From positions 62,001 to 126,000 of the forward strand of contig JAGOMA010000006.1 in NCBI GenBank assembly GCA_017993775.1: a stretch of 64,000 bases of DNA. Reading direction: 5' to 3'. Made by a program: the position numbers and the translations under genes. Below the pieces are notes generated by a model. It worked only from the letters and a program-made list of their open reading frames with translations. It searched no databases and had not been told where the DNA came from. The DNA comes from Chloroflexota bacterium (lineage in GTDB: Bacteria; Chloroflexota; Anaerolineae; Promineifilales; Promineifilaceae). Below, piece after piece: positions 44,501-53,842 of this stretch; position 1 is the first letter of the stretch; each line of letters opens with the position of its first letter.

Positions 44501-45146
44501 TCAATATGAGCAGGCCATTGCCTATTACGAACAGAGCCTGGCCATTCGGCAGGGGATTGGCGACCAGGAAGGTGAAGGGAATACATTGGGTAATCTGGGG
44601 ATTGTGGCCTATGCTCAGGGCCGCTACCCCCAGGCAGGGCGCTATCACCAACAAAGCCTGATCATTCGGCAGGAAATTGGCGACCGAGCGGGTGAATGTC
44701 TGGCGTTGACCAGCCTGGGCCTTACCCAAACGCGCCTTGGGCAGTTTGATCAGGCGGCCGGCAACTTGCAGGCTGCGATTGCCCTGAGCCGTGATCTGCA
44801 CAACCATAATTTACTTGTGGAAGCCTTGACGATAAGGGCCGATTTATTGCTGGCGCAGAGCCAGCCGGCCGCGGCTCTGGAAACTTTGGCCGAAGTATTG
44901 GATTATTTGGATTCCGGCGGCAAATTTGACGGCACCGAGTATGACCTGCATAACCATCTTGTCTGTTACCGCGTTTTGCAGGCAAATGCAAACCAAGAGA
45001 GCCGAATGGTCCTGAAGATGGCCTATGATCAGATGCAGGAGCAAAAAAGCCAGATACAAGACGAGGATTTCCGACGCTCTTTCAGTGAAAACGTGCCCTG
45101 GCGCCAGGAAATCCTGGTTGCCTGGGAAAAGATGATGTCTGTCTGA
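41511..45146 (+). CDS. BTAD / NB-ARC ATPase / long TPR transcriptional regulator
   Basis: This 1211-residue protein is taken from ATG 41511, where the winged-helix domain starts (SKLFLHLLGTPQITL, as in the 12675 paralog); an ATG at 41499 is also possible. Domains: SARP-like winged helix (LAYLAVTAQPQTRLWLASMLWPDVEDSRALKNLRD), BTAD (about 100-245: LEPWRESAHYQRML...EFGIRPTPQTQLLY), P-loop GEGGIGKTRL near residue 293, Walker B ILLILDNFEHL, NB-ARC LPLGIELAAVL, and at least eight consecutive TPRs of the 40-residue NB-ARC/TPR_12 kind (NNLGVVAASLGQYEQAIAYYEQSLAI). It shows fewer ACGGCCGT octamers than its neighbours. Expected to be a signal-gated activator. Confidence 0.87.
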   Translation: MSKLFLHLLGTPQITLDAQTLTEILPLKGQAILAYLAVTAQPQTRLWLASMLWPDVEDSRALKNLRDILPVLRATVGEHLLITRQTLMFSGERPYFLDVEAFQARLQIETQSLEQRREVIDLYKGEFLAGFSVPQAGPFEEWQIMWRERLHELALQQMDLLVEQAIQQQKWEMGLELTQRLLELEPWRESAHYQRMLLFAFTNNRSAALTQYELCRQTLDDEFGIRPTPQTQLLYEQIVSGEIGRSASSTAGAVPRLHNIPRSLTPFFGRQKELAQTVRLLCNPDYPLVTIMGEGGIGKTRLAIAAAQQISADFKDGVWFVPLSSVEETSEPQMAADHLVSAIDNALGLTIPPGISSPFAYVQNQLYRRHILLILDNFEHLIAGRAVVLDLLAACPNLAVLVTSRERLNAQAEAVIRLQGLPVPEDMAAIDMPALITMSSLQLFTERASRITPDFILDDNNLADVVRICQLVEGLPLGIELAAVLTQYQSCADIVQALTANYDALTASWHDLPSRHQSLQAVFEYSWQRLSVEDALTLAQCSVFLGGFAATAVQAVTGVPFARLASLAQKSLLRPLGNGRFDMHELIRHFAAEKLAHLQTDDTPVQAGHCAYFVDFLHQRQDRLENETAVLREIQTDINNIRAAWQWAVLQPQTDALHKAVTGLSRFYRLVGFYREALDAFAQAISSLEKTPPAPPIQFLLGQLYAEQSYFVGRIVNLNEALLLAQKTLLIGQNLNDTYLQTVGHVHIAAILFEEGSILKSEEHSHLGLALAAGNDKLQRQQANALRNLGRIATNRGAHDAARQYYQQALTLVQKVGSRSDEAWLLNELGAVDWRQGEYEDAQTYLHQGLAIVQAIGDRQIEADILKNLGIVGWFQGKSDQALPYYERSLTIYKEIGDRTGESSILNNMGLVAWNQADYEQSARYYEQSLMIKHEIGERSKAGITYGNLGIVARAQGKYELAIHYHEQSLAISQEVGDQLGNARTLNNLGVVAASLGQYEQAIAYYEQSLAIRQGIGDQEGEGNTLGNLGIVAYAQGRYPQAGRYHQQSLIIRQEIGDRAGECLALTSLGLTQTRLGQFDQAAGNLQAAIALSRDLHNHNLLVEALTIRADLLLAQSQPAAALETLAEVLDYLDSGGKFDGTEYDLHNHLVCYRVLQANANQESRMVLKMAYDQMQEQKSQIQDEDFRRSFSENVPWRQEILVAWEKMMSV

Positions 45147-45170
45147 CGGTTTCTATGATTTAACTTGGGA

Positions 45171-45203
45171 AGATTGGACCATGCTTGGAGACGGGTCTAA
45201 TCT
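45171..45203. terminator. Bidirectional hairpin between convergent genes
   Basis: AGATTGGACC (45171-45180) pairs with GGTCTAATCT (45194-45203) with one G-U position; loop 13 nt. It is a diverged member of the AGATTGG family placed between the BTAD regulator and hybrid kinase stops, where a shared transcript end is expected. Confidence 0.55.
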
Positions 45204-45229
45204 CTGCCACGTAATTTTTAGACGGTTGC

Positions 45230-48200
45230 TTACTTTGAGGTCGCGCCCAGAACCTCTCTGATTTTTTTTGATAATTCTTGAAGGGAGAAGGGTTTTTGGA
45301 TCCAGGGAACGGCCGTTTGCTGCAATGTTTGCAAACGCCCTTCCTCCAACGAATGGCCTGTCATGATCAGGACTTTAATTTCAGGATACAACAGTCGAAC
45401 AGCTTTAGACAGTTCCAATCCATCCATGCCCGGCATTACCAAATCGGTCAGAATCAAGTTTATCATTTTTTCTGCGGACTTTAGAAGCGTCAGCGCGCCA
45501 TTCGCCTCGGCTACGGATTTTACTTCATACCCCAGGCCCATTAGCACTTCGGCCACCGAAAGGCGCATGGCCAGATTGTCTTCCACCAGTAATATGCACT
45601 CTGTCCCAGTTATTTTTTTGTTGGTTGTGGTGGTAGACGGCCGTTTACCCGCCTGATCATCAATCAGCGGCAAATAAATATCAAAAACGGTTCCAGTTCC
45701 CACCCGGCTCTGCACATCAATAAACCCACTATGCTGTTTAATAATGCCATACACTTGAGCCAGCCCCAGGCCAGTGCCTTGCCCCACCTGCTTTGTGGTA
45801 AAAAACGGATCGAAAATGTGCGGTAGATTAGTTGGTTCGATGCCTGTGCCAGTATCAGAAACCGCCAGATGGACCCAATCTCCCTCCGCCATATCGGGCA
45901 AAGGCGATGATTCCGTCGCGGTTAATACCAGAGTGGACAAGGCAAACCGCAGCACACCGCCGTTTGGCATGGCGTCACGGGCATTGAGCGCTAAATTCAT
46001 CAATGTTTGCTGCAAACGAGTTGGGTCTGCGTGCAACATGTATTCCGTCTGCGCATACTCCAACTTTAAAGAAATGCTCTCTGGCAGAGTATGCTCCAAC
46101 AACTTCATGAATTCCTTGGTCATGGGCAGCAGGTCAACGGCCGTCTTTTCCATGTCAGACCGCCGGCTAAAGTCCAAAATTCGCGAAATCAAATTAGCCG
46201 CATGAAGCGCCTGATCATTAATTTGCCCCAAACGCTGCTTGTTCTTAGGCGAAATATCAGGCGCATCTTGCAAAATTTGCGTATAAAGCGTAATTACACC
46301 CATCACATTGTTAAAATCGTGGGCGATACCCGCTGCCAACTGCCCCACAGTAGCCAGCCTTTCCTGAGCTTGCTGATATCGCTGTGTGGTTCTTTGTTCG
46401 GTCACATCATCAATAACCAAAACCCAATTCTCCGCATCAAGCGCCTCTTGTAACGCACTGGCAATAATAACGAAGGTATGCCCGCCAGCCTGTACTTCAT
46501 GCCATTTGCTGTTCGCTGGCAGCGCCAGCAGCTCAGACAACGGGTGATCCCCAAAACGCGTAATAGCCTCATCCCCTTTGCCCCCGGTCAGTTTAACCAA
46601 ATTGTCCTCAGCGACAGGGTTGGCCAGCATCACACGCCCCAAACTATCCATGAAAAGAATACCTAAAGGCACCGTATCCATAATCCGCCGGATGCGCTGC
46701 GCCTGTTCTCGCACCTGGGTTAATAGGCGAATGCGATCATCGTCTGCGCGTTTGCGTTCGGTTATATCTTGTTTAATCGCGATGAAGCTGCTGATTGTGC
46801 CATCGGCACCCGGGAGAGGGGTAATGGTTTGCTCTTCGGTGTACAAACTGCCGTCTTTGCGGTGGTTAATCAATTCCCCATGCCAAACCTGGCCTGCCAG
46901 TATTGTTTCCCACATATTTTTGTAAAATGCCTCCTCGTGCATGCCAGACTTAATCAGCTCACGAGGGTTTTTACCTACGGCTTCGGCCTCTGCATAGCCA
47001 GTGAGGAATGTAAAAGCTGGATTAATCCACTGGATGTCCCCTTCCGTATTGGTAATCATGATGGCATTGGCGGCCGCTTCCAGCGCCGCGCCCTGCAAAC
47101 GCAGCGCCGCCTCAGCTTGTTTGCGTTCGCGTAGCTCTTGTTCGAGCCTGAAAAACAAGTCGGCATTTTGCAATGCCACGGCAGCCAGACGAGCGAACTG
47201 GTTCATTACCTCGACAGCCTCTTGTTCAAATTGGGTGTCTACAGCCCCGTTTGCATGAGCCAGACCCAATACGCCGATCACCTTCGAATCTGATAGCAGC
47301 GGCACGCCAATGATGGCGTGAATCAGGTTTTTCGTAAAATCTTCAATACGCCCTGGCCAGTTATCGTAATCATTAATCACCAGGGGTTTCCCGGTTTGCC
47401 AAACAATGCCTGCCAGCCCTTCGCCGGGTTGGACAACAAATTTCAGAGATTCTTTCATCAGCCCTAGGCCAACTTTGGGGATAAGTTGGCCGGTATTCGG
47501 ATCGATCAAATCCAAAAAACCATCTGAAGTGCCGACGATGCTGCCTGCGCGCTGGACGATATTCTTCAAGAGCTGATCCGTATCGAGTTCGGACACAAGG
47601 TCGATCGAGGTTTCTTGCAGAGATTGTAAATATTCATGCTGGCGGCGCAGTGTTGCTTGAGCCTTGACCCGCTCAGTGATGTTTTCATGAGCGACAACAA
47701 CCTTCCGCTTTCCTAAATTAGAGCTGGGGAAAGGGGTCACTCGTTCTAAGAACCAATAATTATCTTCTGGGGAATGGCAGGGGTATTCTACCTCGAACAT
47801 GGTGGAATCGCCGCGCATCACGGCCCGAATGCCGGCGCCTACATGAGCGGCAAACGCCGCATCTTTGCCTTTCGCGGCGTCACAAACAGCCAGATAATTG
47901 GTTCCGATGCCAACTTTGGCCAACTCACCGAAATTGGAAACGGCGTATTCTTCCCAAGATTTATTCACGGCGATGATCGCGCCCTTTTCGTCGAGAACAC
48001 AGATGTTGGCGTTTAGGGAGTTGATCGTTGATTGGGCCAAGTGTTGCGAAGAACGGATCTCATCTTCCGCCAGCTTACGTTCGATGGCATAACGCAGCAC
48101 GCGCGTCAGCAGACGGCTTTCTACGTGTCCTTTGACGAGGTAATCTTGCGCGCCAATGCTCACCGCTAGAAAGGCCGTTTCTTCATCATCCAGCCCCGTC

Positions 48201-48457
48201 AGCACAACGACGGGCATGCTGGGAGCGACCTGATGAAGGGTTACCAGTCCGTCAAGTCCTTTTACATCGGGTAATCCGAGATCAAGCAAAGCCACATCAA
48301 AATGTTTATTGACGATGTGGTCGAGAGCGGCGTCAAGCCGCTCGGCGTGAGCCACGACGAATCGTACACTTTCAGCCTCTTTTAGCAGTTCGCGAATGAG
48401 CCGTACGTCGCCCGGATTGTCTTCGATGAGCAGGATTTCGATGGTTGGTATTATCAT
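45230..48457 (-). CDS. Hybrid sensor histidine kinase: REC-PAS-GAF-PAS-PAS-HisKA-HATPase-REC
   Basis: This 1075-residue protein has no membrane segments, so it is cytoplasmic. An N-terminal receiver (about 6-125, phosphoacceptor Asp59, LTGLDDEE, DYLVKG) is followed by PAS (about 140-260), GAF (about 285-430), PAS (about 445-565, ITNTEGDIQWINPAF) and a further PAS (about 585-690). HisKA has GIAHDFNN with His713; HATPase_c has NLALNARDAMPNGG, DTGTGIEP and GTGLGLAQVYGI. A C-terminal receiver (about 950-1070: CILLVEDNLAMR, LILTDLVMPGMDG) follows. The kinase core is of the HDFNN type. The ATG overlaps the upstream response-regulator stop (ATGA), so the N-terminal receiver probably acts in a relay. 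Confidence 0.92.
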   Translation of the reverse strand: MIIPTIEILLIEDNPGDVRLIRELLKEAESVRFVVAHAERLDAALDHIVNKHFDVALLDLGLPDVKGLDGLVTLHQVAPSMPVVVLTGLDDEETAFLAVSIGAQDYLVKGHVESRLLTRVLRYAIERKLAEDEIRSSQHLAQSTINSLNANICVLDEKGAIIAVNKSWEEYAVSNFGELAKVGIGTNYLAVCDAAKGKDAAFAAHVGAGIRAVMRGDSTMFEVEYPCHSPEDNYWFLERVTPFPSSNLGKRKVVVAHENITERVKAQATLRRQHEYLQSLQETSIDLVSELDTDQLLKNIVQRAGSIVGTSDGFLDLIDPNTGQLIPKVGLGLMKESLKFVVQPGEGLAGIVWQTGKPLVINDYDNWPGRIEDFTKNLIHAIIGVPLLSDSKVIGVLGLAHANGAVDTQFEQEAVEVMNQFARLAAVALQNADLFFRLEQELRERKQAEAALRLQGAALEAAANAIMITNTEGDIQWINPAFTFLTGYAEAEAVGKNPRELIKSGMHEEAFYKNMWETILAGQVWHGELINHRKDGSLYTEEQTITPLPGADGTISSFIAIKQDITERKRADDDRIRLLTQVREQAQRIRRIMDTVPLGILFMDSLGRVMLANPVAEDNLVKLTGGKGDEAITRFGDHPLSELLALPANSKWHEVQAGGHTFVIIASALQEALDAENWVLVIDDVTEQRTTQRYQQAQERLATVGQLAAGIAHDFNNVMGVITLYTQILQDAPDISPKNKQRLGQINDQALHAANLISRILDFSRRSDMEKTAVDLLPMTKEFMKLLEHTLPESISLKLEYAQTEYMLHADPTRLQQTLMNLALNARDAMPNGGVLRFALSTLVLTATESSPLPDMAEGDWVHLAVSDTGTGIEPTNLPHIFDPFFTTKQVGQGTGLGLAQVYGIIKQHSGFIDVQSRVGTGTVFDIYLPLIDDQAGKRPSTTTTNKKITGTECILLVEDNLAMRLSVAEVLMGLGYEVKSVAEANGALTLLKSAEKMINLILTDLVMPGMDGLELSKAVRLLYPEIKVLIMTGHSLEEGRLQTLQQTAVPWIQKPFSLQELSKKIREVLGATSK

Positions 48458-48909
48458 GATTGTTCGGTTGGCGGCAGTTTGACAATGGTGAGCCAGAATC
48501 CTTCGATCTGCCCAATAATATCAATGAAGCGTTCCAGATCAACGGGTTTGGTGACATAGGCATTGGCATGGAGGTCATAACTTTTCAAGATGTCTTGTTC
48601 ATCCTCCGATGTCGTCAGGACGATGACTGGAATGCGTTTCAGGTGAGAATCTGCTTTGATGTTGGCTAATATCTCGACGCCGTTCATCAACGGCAGATTC
48701 AAATCCAGTAAAATGACATCGGGACGTGGCGCATGAACATATTGCCCTTTTTGGCTAAGAAAATCAAGTGCTTCTAGCCCGTTTGTGGCGATGTACATCT
48801 CGTTATTCACTTTGCCTTCTCTCAAGGCTTCTTGTGTCAGGCGTATGTCACCAGGATTGTCTTCAACCAGTAGGATTTTTACCGGGTTTCCATTTAGTTG
48901 TGTTTTCAT
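48454..48909 (-). CDS. Rcp1-like single-domain response regulator
   Basis: This 151-residue protein is a lone receiver domain with EDNPGDIRL at the start, phosphoacceptor Asp69 (DVILLDLNLPLMNG), VLTTSEDE and the long insertion/extension YDLHANAYVTKPVDLERF typical of Rcp1-type partners of phytochrome-like kinases. No output domain. It is coupled to the hybrid kinase by a 4-bp overlap. It is paralogous to 53843-54271, sharing the C-terminal signature FWLT(I/V)VKLP. Confidence 0.93.
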   Translation of the reverse strand: MKTQLNGNPVKILLVEDNPGDIRLTQEALREGKVNNEMYIATNGLEALDFLSQKGQYVHAPRPDVILLDLNLPLMNGVEILANIKADSHLKRIPVIVLTTSEDEQDILKSYDLHANAYVTKPVDLERFIDIIGQIEGFWLTIVKLPPTEQS

Positions 48910-48992
48910 AGTTCTTCAGCAGGTTATCTCGCTTATTGTCTCCATGATTGAGTCAGGATTTGCCTAAGGATCCGTAGGTTTTTTACCTGGTA

Positions 48993-49025
48993 AGATTGGT
49001 CCAATCTCCCAGATTGGGCCAATCT
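48993..49025. repeat. AGATTGG-type double palindrome hairpin
   Basis: AGATTGGTCCAATCT (48993-49007), spacer CCC, AGATTGGGCCAATCT (49011-49025). Stem of 15 with one T-G position. It lies 84 bp upstream of the response-regulator start. Confidence 0.85.
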
Positions 49026-49089
49026 GCAAACTCAAAAGTTAATGATGCACGAATCCTAAGTAAGGTCTTTAACACGATTTTCTTGCTTT

Positions 49090-49182
49090 GTGTCATGCTG
49101 AGGCCCCTGAAGCATCCCGTTCAGCTTGGGTGACCCGATCATGGGGATTCTTCGCTCTGCGGATTCCGCTCAAAATGGCATG
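49090..49182. repeat. GTCATGCTGAG...CAAAATGGCA palindromic repeat
   Basis: The left end TGTCATGCTGAGGCCCCTGA and the right end GATTCTTCGCTCTGCGGATT, then CCGCTCAAAATGGCA, match a type of palindromic intergenic repeat I know from many bacterial genomes (ends TGTCATGCTGAGC / GCTCAGAATGACA). Here both arms have drifted and pairing is partial. No coding content. Confidence 0.55.
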
Positions 49183-49266
49183 TTCGCAGCATTCTCCTAT
49201 CGTTTTAAAAAATGCAAAGCACGTGCTTTGTTACAAAAATAATTTTAAGTTTTGTTCGTGGAATTT

Positions 49267-49324
49267 GTAACTGCGGTATTCTCACCGCGTATTTCCCAGA
49301 ACGTGGTAGGGATACCGCAGCTAC
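49267..49324. repeat. Inverted repeat GTAACTGCGGTAT / ATACCGCAGCTAC
   Basis: The 13-bp arms at 49267-49279 and 49312-49324 match in 12 of 13 positions around a 32-bp centre, with weak outer pairing (GGAATTT/AAATTTC). The centre holds no gene. It could be a small non-autonomous element or a transcript-end structure for the kinase gene 100 bp away. Confidence 0.6.
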
Positions 49325-49423
49325 GAGGGGTAAATTTCAAAAAACTTACCTTGCAAAGCACTCGTGAGGTCTTTGTTGGTATGCCAGGTTTTTGGGAAGC
49401 TGTTAATCGGCCTATGTGAATCG

Positions 49424-52400
49424 TTAGTTTTCTTCCTCTTGCTGAATGTCTGAGGGAATGGTGAAGTAGAAAGTGGTTCCCACGCCAGGTTGGGAATGGA
49501 CCCATATTTTGCCGCCGTGCCGTTCCACAATTTTTTTGCAAATGGCTAACCCAATTCCTGTGCCGCCATAGTTGGCGCGGGTGTGCAGGCGCTGGAAAAT
49601 GATGAAAATGCGCTCGGAGAATTGGGGGTCGAAGCCAATGCCGTTATCGCGTATGGAGAATTGCCACACACCATCTTGTTTCTGGACCCCAATATGAATT
49701 TGGGGGGGCGCTTCGCCGCGAAACTTGATGGCATTGCTGAGCAGGTTTTGGAATACCTGCACCAGTTGGCTGGCATCACCTGAGATTGTTGGCAGGGGAT
49801 CGTGGCTGATTTGAGCGGCCGTTTCTTCGATGCTTGTTTCCAGGTTTGTCAGCACTTCTTCCAGGACAACATCTACCTCGATCGGCATGAATGGTTTGCC
49901 CCGGGTGCCTACTCGGGAGAAGGCGAGTAAATCCTGAATGAGTTGTTTCATGCGGTTGGCGCCATCGACAGCGTAACCGATAAATTCGTCGGCGTCGCTG
50001 TCTAGCTTGCCGCCGTAGCGGCGTTGGAGCAGTTGCAGGTAACTGGTGACCATTCGCAGGGGCTCTTGCAGATCATGCGAGGCTACGTACGCGAATTGTT
50101 GTAATTCGATATTTGATCGTTCGAGTTCGGCGAGGATGCGATTTAGTTCTGCCTCTGCGGTTTTGCGTTGGGTAATGTTTTCGATGTCGCTCACAAGGTA
50201 GAGCGGGTGATTGTCTGTATCGAGAAGTAAGATCCGATTTAAGCGAATCCATATAGTATCCCCGGTTTTGTGGGTGATCATGAGTTCCTGATTGTAAGAG
50301 GGTATCCTCCTTTCGGTGAGTTGCTGCATGTATTTGTTGCTTGGTTCTCTGAAATCCGGATGAGTGATATCCCACCAGTTTTTCTGCATCAATTCCTCTT
50401 CGTTGTACCCTGTCATCTCGCATAATGCCTGATTTATCTGGAGGAATTGTCCTTCGGGCGTCGCTAGTGCTCGACCAATTGCGGCAAGGTGAAACGCGGC
50501 GCGGAATCTTTCTTCGCTTTCGCGGAGTTTTCTTAATGTTTGCCTGCGGACTGTTACGTCCATGGCCATGCTGATAACGAGGCGACGGCCGTCTGGAAGT
50601 TGTCCCAGTGGTGATGAACTGAAATCCCACACCACCTGGTCGCCCGATTTGGTGATAATGGTAAATTCGCCTTCGTTCACTTTTGTCTGGCCTGCGTATA
50701 ATTGCTCAATGTACGCTTTCGTTGTGGCCATTTCCTGGCCGTAAGCTTTTTGCGTCCAGGCTTCGATTGTGGCAATCTCTTCAATCGCATAGCCGGTGAT
50801 TTCGCTCCAAGAATTACTGATATGCAGCACCTCGCCATCTTCAGCGTGCATCATGATGGGGAAGGGAGAATCTGTAATCGCCTGGCGGAACCGTTTTTCG
50901 CTTTGCCGTACATCTTCGGTTCGTTCGGCGACCCGCTGTTCCAGGGTCTGGTTGAGTTGTATGAGTTCTGCTTCGATTTGTTTTTGTTCTGTAATGTCTA
51001 TGCCCGTGCCGATGACAAATTTGACTTGTCCCTGGGCATCGAGTTGGCAGGTGTTGGCCCAGGCAATCGCTCGCCGCTCGCCGCTTTTGGTAAGCCAGTA
51101 GTTTTCATGGGTGTTGGGAAAATCGCCAGCTTGCATTTGGTTGAAAACTTGCACGACGTTAGCTTTTTCTTCTTCCAGGAGCAAAAAATCCCAAAACGGC
51201 CGTCCCGCCACCTCGTCAAAGGAATATCCTGTCAGCGCTTCACACGCCCAGTTAAAGCGCATGATGCGCCCTTCGGTATCCAGTCCAATAATCAATGCCT
51301 GGGCTGTGTCCATGATAGCGTCGACGAAGCCGCGTTCTTCCATCAACGCTATCTCGGCTTCTTTTTGCGGTGTGATGTCGTAGGCGATCAACAAAGCGGC
51401 GTATTTTTGATCGTCGCCGTCACGAACAGGTTGGATGCGCGAGTTATACCAGCGCGTTTCACCAGCGACCACAGATGGCGCCTCGATAACAAGGTTGACC
51501 CTCTCAGAGATAGCCTGTTGTATGCTCTGTAATTGGCGTTCGGCGACCAGCGGCGGAAACAGATCGGCCATCGACTGACCGATAAAATCAGCTGGCTTGC
51601 CGCCAAGCTGCCGGGCCGCATTTGTGTTCAGAAATAGAAAAGTGCCGTCCTGCGTAATCGTCGAAATGGCTGCGTCTGCGCCTTCCACCACGGCGCGGTA
51701 TTTTCTTTCGCTGTCTGTCAATGCCGCCTGAATTGTTTCCAGGCTGGCGGCCATTTGATTGAACCCATCGGCCAGTGTGCCCAACTCGTCTTGCCGATCC
51801 ACCTGCACCCGATGTTCCAGGTTGCCTGCTGACATGATTTGCGTGCCAGCAGTCAGCTGCCGCAGCGATTTTATCAATGAACGGGAAAAGAAGATCCCGG
51901 CACCGCTGGCGACGACAATGGCCACAATGCCCACCCACAGCATTTGTTGGCGCAGGCTGACAACAGGGGCGAACGCCTCTTCTTGATCGATTTCAGTCAG
52001 AATACACATGCGCAGATCGGAAATCCAGCGGTACGCTCCCAAAACAGGTACGCCACGGTAATCATTGTACATCGTCGTAGCGCTTGTTCCGGTTAAACAA
52101 TCGTCAACGCCTGGCGAATTGACTATCGCTTGCAGCGGGGATGTGGATCTAAAGCGGCTCTCAGTTATCAAGAAACCAAATTGGTCCACCAGATACGTTT
52201 CTTCGGTTGCCGTTAGCTCACGCCCCTGGGCCATGATTCGTGCCATCTCCACCAGGTCCTGGTGGCCGATTAGGACTGCTATCAAGTCGCCATTCTTGCT
52301 CCTGATTGGCGTGCTGGTGTGCATCACAACGCCATTGTCTACCAGGGAATAGGCTGGCGTTTGGGTGTATGTCTGTTTTTGGCCTGCAATAAAATACTCT

Positions 52401-52819
52401 TCGTTTTCGCGGAAATAGCCTTCGAGGGTTTTATCTGTGGAAATTAAAATTTTTCCATCGCTGGGGTGGAGAATAGAGATGGTCAAAAACCCGCCGGATC
52501 CGATTAAGAGGGGCAAATGATCAATGTCGAGTTGTTCATGGGCCTGCTGGTAGGCGGGGTCATCGGGTTGGAGCGAGACTAAGGCCGCCGCATATTGTTT
52601 GACTAACGGCCGTTGCGCCAGTTTCTCCAGGTCTTGCTCATTATTGTGCAGCCAGCGTTCCAGCTCCGCCTGTTTAAGCAGCGTGGTCTTGTTCAGGTCT
52701 TCAAATACCTTTGCCTCAAGACTGCGCCGGCTGTTCTGAAACGCCAGCACCCCAACGCCTGCAGCGGTCAGGATGGAGATGGCAATAAACAGCCCCGCCA
52801 ATTTACTAGAAAGGTTCAT
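49424..52819 (-). CDS. Membrane multi-PAS sensor histidine kinase with extracellular Cache-like domain
   Basis: This 1131-residue protein has an N-terminal membrane anchor ([22 protein letters not shown]), an outside Cache-like sensor (about 35-290: [39 protein letters not shown]), a second membrane segment ([19 protein letters not shown]), HAMP (about 320-370) and four PAS/PAC units. Its phytochrome-type HisKA has [12 protein letters not shown] with His915, and its HATPase has [21 protein letters not shown] and [12 protein letters not shown]. No receiver is attached; the Rcp1-like regulator at 53843 is the probable partner. Its ATG overlaps the stop of the solute-binding protein gene, linking ligand binding with kinase. 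Confidence 0.92.
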   Translation of the reverse strand: MNLSSKLAGLFIAISILTAAGVGVLAFQNSRRSLEAKVFEDLNKTTLLKQAELERWLHNNEQDLEKLAQRPLVKQYAAALVSLQPDDPAYQQAHEQLDIDHLPLLIGSGGFLTISILHPSDGKILISTDKTLEGYFRENEEYFIAGQKQTYTQTPAYSLVDNGVVMHTSTPIRSKNGDLIAVLIGHQDLVEMARIMAQGRELTATEETYLVDQFGFLITESRFRSTSPLQAIVNSPGVDDCLTGTSATTMYNDYRGVPVLGAYRWISDLRMCILTEIDQEEAFAPVVSLRQQMLWVGIVAIVVASGAGIFFSRSLIKSLRQLTAGTQIMSAGNLEHRVQVDRQDELGTLADGFNQMAASLETIQAALTDSERKYRAVVEGADAAISTITQDGTFLFLNTNAARQLGGKPADFIGQSMADLFPPLVAERQLQSIQQAISERVNLVIEAPSVVAGETRWYNSRIQPVRDGDDQKYAALLIAYDITPQKEAEIALMEERGFVDAIMDTAQALIIGLDTEGRIMRFNWACEALTGYSFDEVAGRPFWDFLLLEEEKANVVQVFNQMQAGDFPNTHENYWLTKSGERRAIAWANTCQLDAQGQVKFVIGTGIDITEQKQIEAELIQLNQTLEQRVAERTEDVRQSEKRFRQAITDSPFPIMMHAEDGEVLHISNSWSEITGYAIEEIATIEAWTQKAYGQEMATTKAYIEQLYAGQTKVNEGEFTIITKSGDQVVWDFSSSPLGQLPDGRRLVISMAMDVTVRRQTLRKLRESEERFRAAFHLAAIGRALATPEGQFLQINQALCEMTGYNEEELMQKNWWDITHPDFREPSNKYMQQLTERRIPSYNQELMITHKTGDTIWIRLNRILLLDTDNHPLYLVSDIENITQRKTAEAELNRILAELERSNIELQQFAYVASHDLQEPLRMVTSYLQLLQRRYGGKLDSDADEFIGYAVDGANRMKQLIQDLLAFSRVGTRGKPFMPIEVDVVLEEVLTNLETSIEETAAQISHDPLPTISGDASQLVQVFQNLLSNAIKFRGEAPPQIHIGVQKQDGVWQFSIRDNGIGFDPQFSERIFIIFQRLHTRANYGGTGIGLAICKKIVERHGGKIWVHSQPGVGTTFYFTIPSDIQQEEEN

Positions 52820-53814
52820 TCCCCTTCTCCAATCGACTTTTCCAGAAACTCCAACGTAAACACCGTAGACACATCTACTTCATTCGGCAGCATGCCTTGC
52901 GCCAGTAAAATGTCATGCATTTCCTGCCACTTAGTCTGATCCATCCAGCCAATCCTGGTGGTGCCGGATTGTATAAGCGGAATGCTGGCCATCATCCGCA
53001 GAGACTCCGCCGACAGGTCCGCCTGGTCGTTATACAGGGCCACCATTGGCCCAATGGCCTCCGGCTGGGTAATTGCAAAGGTCAACCCGTCACTGGTGGC
53101 TTTTACAACTCGTGTCACGACATCTGGCGATTCAGCCATAAACGCATCTGTGGTAAACAGCGTATCGGCGTAAAAATGCACCCCATAATTGTCCGGGTAG
53201 ATCACATTGATTTCGTAACCGGCTTGCTGTAAATCCAAGGCCATGCCGGTTACAAATCCCCCCCAAATTGGAACCTCCCCCGAAGCGAACTGGGCAATAT
53301 CGGAAGGCAGCTCAATGATCTGATAAGTGTCAGGTGGAACATTGATGAACGTCATCATGGCGTGCAGCGTCGGCAGCATGTCGAGCGTGGCGCGTATGGT
53401 TTTGCCCGCAAATTGCTGCGGCGACGTGATGCCTGTTTCCGCCAGGGCGAAAAACACCACCGGGTTGCGCTGGTAAATGGTGGCTACGGCTCGCACAGGC
53501 TTCCCCTGGGAACGCGCCAGCAAGATCACATCGGCGCCGGCGACGCCAAACTGCGCCTCGCCATCCAGAACCGCTGCAATGGGATCGGTACCCGGTCCCC
53601 CTTCAAGAAAGGTTGCCTCGACCCCTTCGGCGGCGAAATACCCTTCCTGATCGGCGGCGTAAAGGCCGCCAAACTGCGCGTTGTGGGTCCAGCGCAGTTT
53701 GATGGCTACCGGGATGGCCTGTTGGGTCTTGCTTTCCGCGGCGCAAGCTGCAAGATTTACCATCAGGAAAACTATGAGAAGCAGGCTTTTAATTGTAATC
53801 GCTCGTTTCAACAC
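52816..53814 (-). CDS. NMT1/THI5-like solute-binding lipoprotein coupled to a kinase
   Basis: This 332-residue protein is taken from GTG 53812-53814 because GGAAGGA lies 9 nt upstream and the resulting signal peptide is normal (KRAITIKSLLLIVFLMVNLAAC). A longer ATG start at 53874 would overlap the upstream gene and add an odd N-terminus. The mature part is an NMT1/SsuA-like binding protein (IKLRWTHNAQFGGLYAADQEGYFAAEGVEATFLEGG, GVAGADVILLARSQGKPVRAVATIYQRNPVVFF). That family binds pyrimidine precursors, thiamin precursors, sulfonates or similar. No permease or ATPase gene is nearby; it is coupled to the sensor kinase, so a sensory role is inferred. Confidence 0.85.
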   Translation of the reverse strand: MLKRAITIKSLLLIVFLMVNLAACAAESKTQQAIPVAIKLRWTHNAQFGGLYAADQEGYFAAEGVEATFLEGGPGTDPIAAVLDGEAQFGVAGADVILLARSQGKPVRAVATIYQRNPVVFFALAETGITSPQQFAGKTIRATLDMLPTLHAMMTFINVPPDTYQIIELPSDIAQFASGEVPIWGGFVTGMALDLQQAGYEINVIYPDNYGVHFYADTLFTTDAFMAESPDVVTRVVKATSDGLTFAITQPEAIGPMVALYNDQADLSAESLRMMASIPLIQSGTTRIGWMDQTKWQEMHDILLAQGMLPNEVDVSTVFTLEFLEKSIGEGE

Positions 53815-53842
53815 GCGTTTGTGTCCTTCCCGGTGTCCAGAA

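Larger units (their letters stand above)
48910..49423. other. 514-bp gap with three kinds of repeat
   Basis: The region between the sensor kinase stop and the response-regulator start has no credible gene. It holds an AGATTGG double palindrome (48993-49025), a GTCATGCTGAG-type palindromic repeat (49090-49182) and a third inverted repeat (49267-49324), listed separately. No promoter could be placed with confidence. Confidence 0.7.

Noticed and set aside
52816..53814. Part of an ABC importer operon
   Set aside because: Neither neighbour is a permease or ATPase; the gene is fused by overlap to a kinase gene. A transport role with distant subunits cannot be excluded but is not supported.
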